From: Ciona savignyi
Taxonomy: Eukaryota > Chordata > Ascidiacea > Phlebobranchia > Cionidae
Reading direction: 5' to 3'
Assembly (NCBI GenBank): GCA_000149265.1
Contig: CH003412.1
Span: forward strand, 655,936 to 719,935
Length of the DNA: 64,000 nt
Shown in pieces: positions 62,101-64,000 of the stretch. Below the pieces are notes generated by a model that searched no databases, had not been told where the DNA came from, and saw nothing but the letters and a program-made list of their open reading frames with translations. The position numbers and the translations under genes are program-made. Each line of letters starts with the position of its first letter. The stretch's first letter is position 1.

Positions 62101-63696
62101 TTTTGTAAATATGGTTCGGTGTGTTAACACAAGGGTCGGTAATACATGGATATTCGGCAGATAATCTTCCACCCACTGCCAGGACACCAGAGCTACTGCA
62201 GTGTATTGTGTATGATTAGGTCGTTTTTTTTATTCAGTTAGAACCTATTGTTTCACTGCGCAGACAATGTCCGCTAAGCACCTTGCCCAAAGACAACTAA
62301 CTAGCTAGCGATCAGTTTCGAACTTGAAACTCTTTGACTGAAAGGAGGCGCATTAAGCCACCAAGTGTGGTTTAAGTTGGGTTAGGCAACCAACCCACAT
62401 ACTATGACGTGACAAAACTCATGTAAGTAGAAAATTGTTTTGGCGATACTGGATAAAAAATGATATACCAGAGGTTCATAAGCATTTTTGGGTTTATCGC
62501 CGATATTTCGGAATTAGAAAGGCATATTTACCCTACATTTTTAAGAAAGTTAAAGATGTATAACAGAGATTAGAAAAACATAATTGGAAATACTAGATAG
62601 AAGAGAATGTATCAGAAACGACACTGCTTTCTTAAATAAAAGTTTTGACTAAAACGCTATAAACCCATATTCAACCATAACCCTAAACTAAAGAACTTAA
62701 AAAAATATTATATGACGCAGTGTCTCACTTTTGCCTTGTTTAACCGATGTCCCGAATTCATTCCTTACTTAAGCATCTTAATGTTTATTTTTTCTGGGCA
62801 AGTTGCACACATCACGTTGCCTTGATTTAGTGGGTTTGAACAACACGTCTATAATAACAATGGTAGCATTCACGCTACTCACCCGACTTGAGCGACTGCG
62901 CAACCGTATAATTCCGGTCGTTGATTGATGCAAGCACCAACCAGCAAACCTCCGTTCGATCCCCCGTTTATAGTCAGTCTGTGGATTTAAAGATGTTAAT
63001 GTTGCTAATAAATAAGCGATGAAGGAAATACGCGGAAAAAAATGTGGCCTGCTGAAAGGCTTAGTGCGTTAGTGTGTCGCCTTTTAACCGGAGATTTGCT
63101 GGATCGAAACTGGTAGCTAGGTTGAATCTGACGATTACCCGTGTGATAACTCCCATTTCGTTTTTTCATTGAAGGGATAAACACGAAAATCCTATCCCAT
63201 TCCGCTAAGCTACACAAGAATACAATGTTGCCAAACAAGGTTGTGGGATTAAAGCTTGCGACTTGGTAGCCACGCGTGTCCAGTAATGTCTCCTTCACAA
63301 GATAGTAACAGTGGAGAAACCTTTAACGTGATTTCAACACCCGCCAGGATACAAAAAAAGATCCATCAACATATTCAGTCTATTTTTTAATGTGTGATAT
63401 GAGAACAACTAAATGGAAGGAAAGTGGGGAATGGCGAAAACTACTCACAAAAATTGATATAAGGGTTAGAGATAGGTTTAGTTCTGGGGTTGAGATCAGT
63501 GTGTGGGGCAGGCTTAGAATTAGTTTTCTCCTGTTATATTTACCAAGTGATACGCGCGGTTATAATAGTAGCCACTTACTTTTTAGCAGACGTGTACTTC
63601 CTGTCTATGAGGTGCTGGGCCGCTGCTTGAAAATCGTCAAAGCAATTCTGTTTGTTCCTCAGCGAGCCAGCTTTATGCCACGTCTCCCCATACTCG
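59177..63696 (-). CDS. PREP: Prolyl endopeptidase (prolyl oligopeptidase), last five exons
   Basis: PREP is a cytosolic serine peptidase (family S9A) that cuts short peptides after proline. Exons in transcription order are 63696-63580, 62978-62883, 61884-61783, 60427-60211 and 59242-59177 (stop TAG). Each is flanked by AG/GT and all phases join, giving 198 residues of the C-terminal alpha/beta-hydrolase domain. Exon 1 here reads [20 protein letters not shown]. The second carries [16 protein letters not shown] with the nucleophilic Ser. The third carries [16 protein letters not shown], whose Trp lines the proline pocket. The fourth carries [18 protein letters not shown] with the catalytic Asp and the substrate-binding Arg, and [11 protein letters not shown] with the catalytic His. 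The last reads [14 protein letters not shown] and ends ATWIE. All key residues are present, so it looks functional. The propeller domain and 5' exons lie beyond 64000; 63697-64000 is intron. Introns carry SINE B copies and a hAT element. Confidence 0.93.
59331..59490 (+). repeat. Copy 2 of the dispersed repeat at 37432, in PREP's last intron
   Basis: The first 100 bp match 37432-37531 almost exactly. The tail AGACACTAAAAATGCC..CAATAAAATACTGAG recurs in degraded form at 59688-59750, and a related word (GACACTCAAGATGCC) precedes the element at 59269. This suggests the tail unit was duplicated locally. The arms GATAAC and GTTATC flank TTATGTTTGT. Confidence 0.8.
59688..59750 (+). repeat. Partial tail copy of the 59331 repeat
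   Basis: AGACACTAAAGATGCCAAGA, AAAATATATTTGTAATAAAA and ATACTGAGT repeat the end of the element at 59331-59490. Confidence 0.55.
60055..60185 (+). mobile_element. SINE B 3' half in PREP's last intron
   Basis: ACACACTGCAATAGCTCC, CCGACGGTGGGCGCAAAGTA, TCTGACGATTAG and a tail at ATGAATGTATC. It ends about 25 bp before the PREP exon boundary at 60211. Confidence 0.65.
60650..60880 (-). mobile_element. SINE B copy in a PREP intron
   Basis: ATCACCTCGCGGCCACCGTC, TTAGTCGAACCTACCACTAA, GCGACCAGATTCGACCC and TTTCAGCTGAAAGGTCAG in the reversed order. It is inverted relative to 60055-60185, and the 60211-60427 exon lies between them. Confidence 0.6.
61148..61547. mobile_element. Non-autonomous hAT element with 8-bp target duplication
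   Basis: The element at 61156-61539 (384 bp) begins CAGGGGTGGCCAACC and ends GGTTGGCCAGCCCTG. These are 15-bp terminal inverted repeats with one mismatch. It is flanked on both sides by ATCTACAG (61148-61155 and 61540-61547), an 8-bp target site duplication typical of the hAT superfamily. Near the right end GAGCCGCATG and CATGCGGCTC form an internal palindrome. It has no transposase frame, so it must have moved using an enzyme from elsewhere. It sits in the PREP intron between exons 61783-61884 and 60211-60427. The identical duplications suggest a fairly recent insertion. Confidence 0.9.
62130..62375 (-). mobile_element. SINE B copy in a PREP intron
   Basis: CCCACTGCCAGGACACCAG, GCTACTGCAGTGTATTGTGT, TTAGAACC, CCTTGCCCAAAGACAACTAA, CTAGCTAGCGATCAGTTTCG and CCACCAAG in the reversed order. 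A near-complete copy. Confidence 0.65.
63045..63205 (+). mobile_element. SINE B copy, internally deleted, in a PREP intron
   Basis: GCGTTAGTGTGTCGCCTTTT and TGGATCGAAACTGGTAGCTA run straight into TCTGACGATTACCCGTGTG and a tail at GATAAACACG, so the middle of the element is missing. Confidence 0.6.
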
Positions 63697-63847
63697 CTGT
63701 GAAAAACATCGGTGAGAATTTTCATCGTTTTATACCACAGTTACGCGCGCGTATCGTTTATTTTGTAATGGATGTTTAAGAAAAAACGGTCAGATGCCGA
63801 ATGTTTAAAACCACCAATTTATGTAACGATTTGTAAATAAAAAATCG

Positions 63848-63900
63848 GTCTTGGTGACGAGCCCATCATGGGTTTGAAATTGATCACACTGTAAAAAAAT
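63848..63900 (+). mobile_element. SINE A 3' fragment at the right edge, PREP intron
   Basis: GGTCTTGGTGACGAGCCCAT then CATGGGTTTGAAATTGATC, the B-box end of family A. Confidence 0.5.
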
Positions 63901-64000
63901 GTTATGGCCCAAGTTGGACATTACTGTTACCAAAATCCCGTTAACTATTGAAAACCTATTCAAGCTTTGCTGTTCTATTTCAACTACAGCTACGGAAAAT

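Noticed and set aside
63390..63779. 129-codon plus-strand frame
   Set aside because: It is antisense to the PREP exon at 63580-63696, which has the conserved protein and correct splice sites.
1..64000. CRISPR arrays, operons, prophage or other bacterial systems
   Set aside because: The intron-rich chordate genes and SINEs show a eukaryotic chromosome. The tandem repeats present are satellites with no unique spacers.

Overview
The window looks like an ascidian tunicate genome of the Ciona type. This rests on chordate-type genes with many short introns, AT-rich non-coding DNA, many short tRNA-derived SINE copies, and a sarcomeric myosin. The species call is inference; no species-diagnostic locus was tested.

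Layout. (1) 48-8213, plus strand: the 3' half of a muscle myosin heavy chain gene, 15 exons of the coiled-coil rod ending in a short glycine-rich tail. A second possible terminal exon lies at 8399-8827 and would give a 142-residue Ser/Thr-rich tail instead. (2) 10724-18650, plus strand: a near-complete gene for COP9 signalosome subunit 1 (GPS1/CSN1), 12 exons, with a poly(A) signal at 18901. (3) 18.9-43 kb: a gene-poor stretch of about 24 kb with few SINEs. It holds a 24-bp minisatellite (26.5 kb), a 336-bp satellite (38.1-39.2 kb), a possible first coding exon (32181) and promoter-like sequence near 41.7 kb. (4) 43034-46183, plus strand: a long, low-complexity, Ser/Lys/Arg-rich coding region that I do not recognise. 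Its reading frame moves and then moves back. (5) 46.3-59 kb: repeat-rich DNA with two exon-like pieces on the minus strand near 53 kb. (6) 59177-63696, minus strand: the last five exons of prolyl endopeptidase (PREP), carrying all three catalytic residues. The rest of that gene lies beyond the right edge.

The genes are unrelated in function: muscle contraction, deneddylation of cullin ligases, and cytosolic peptide cleavage. Nothing suggests an operon. The repeat content is dominated by two tRNA-like SINE families, here called A (about 110 bp) and B (about 285 bp). One complete non-autonomous hAT element (61156-61539) with an 8-bp target duplication sits in a PREP intron. A ~100-bp sequence at 37.4 kb recurs almost unchanged at 59.3 kb. 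All exon boundaries were read by eye from GT/AG sites, phase continuity and protein similarity recalled for the families; none was checked against transcripts.
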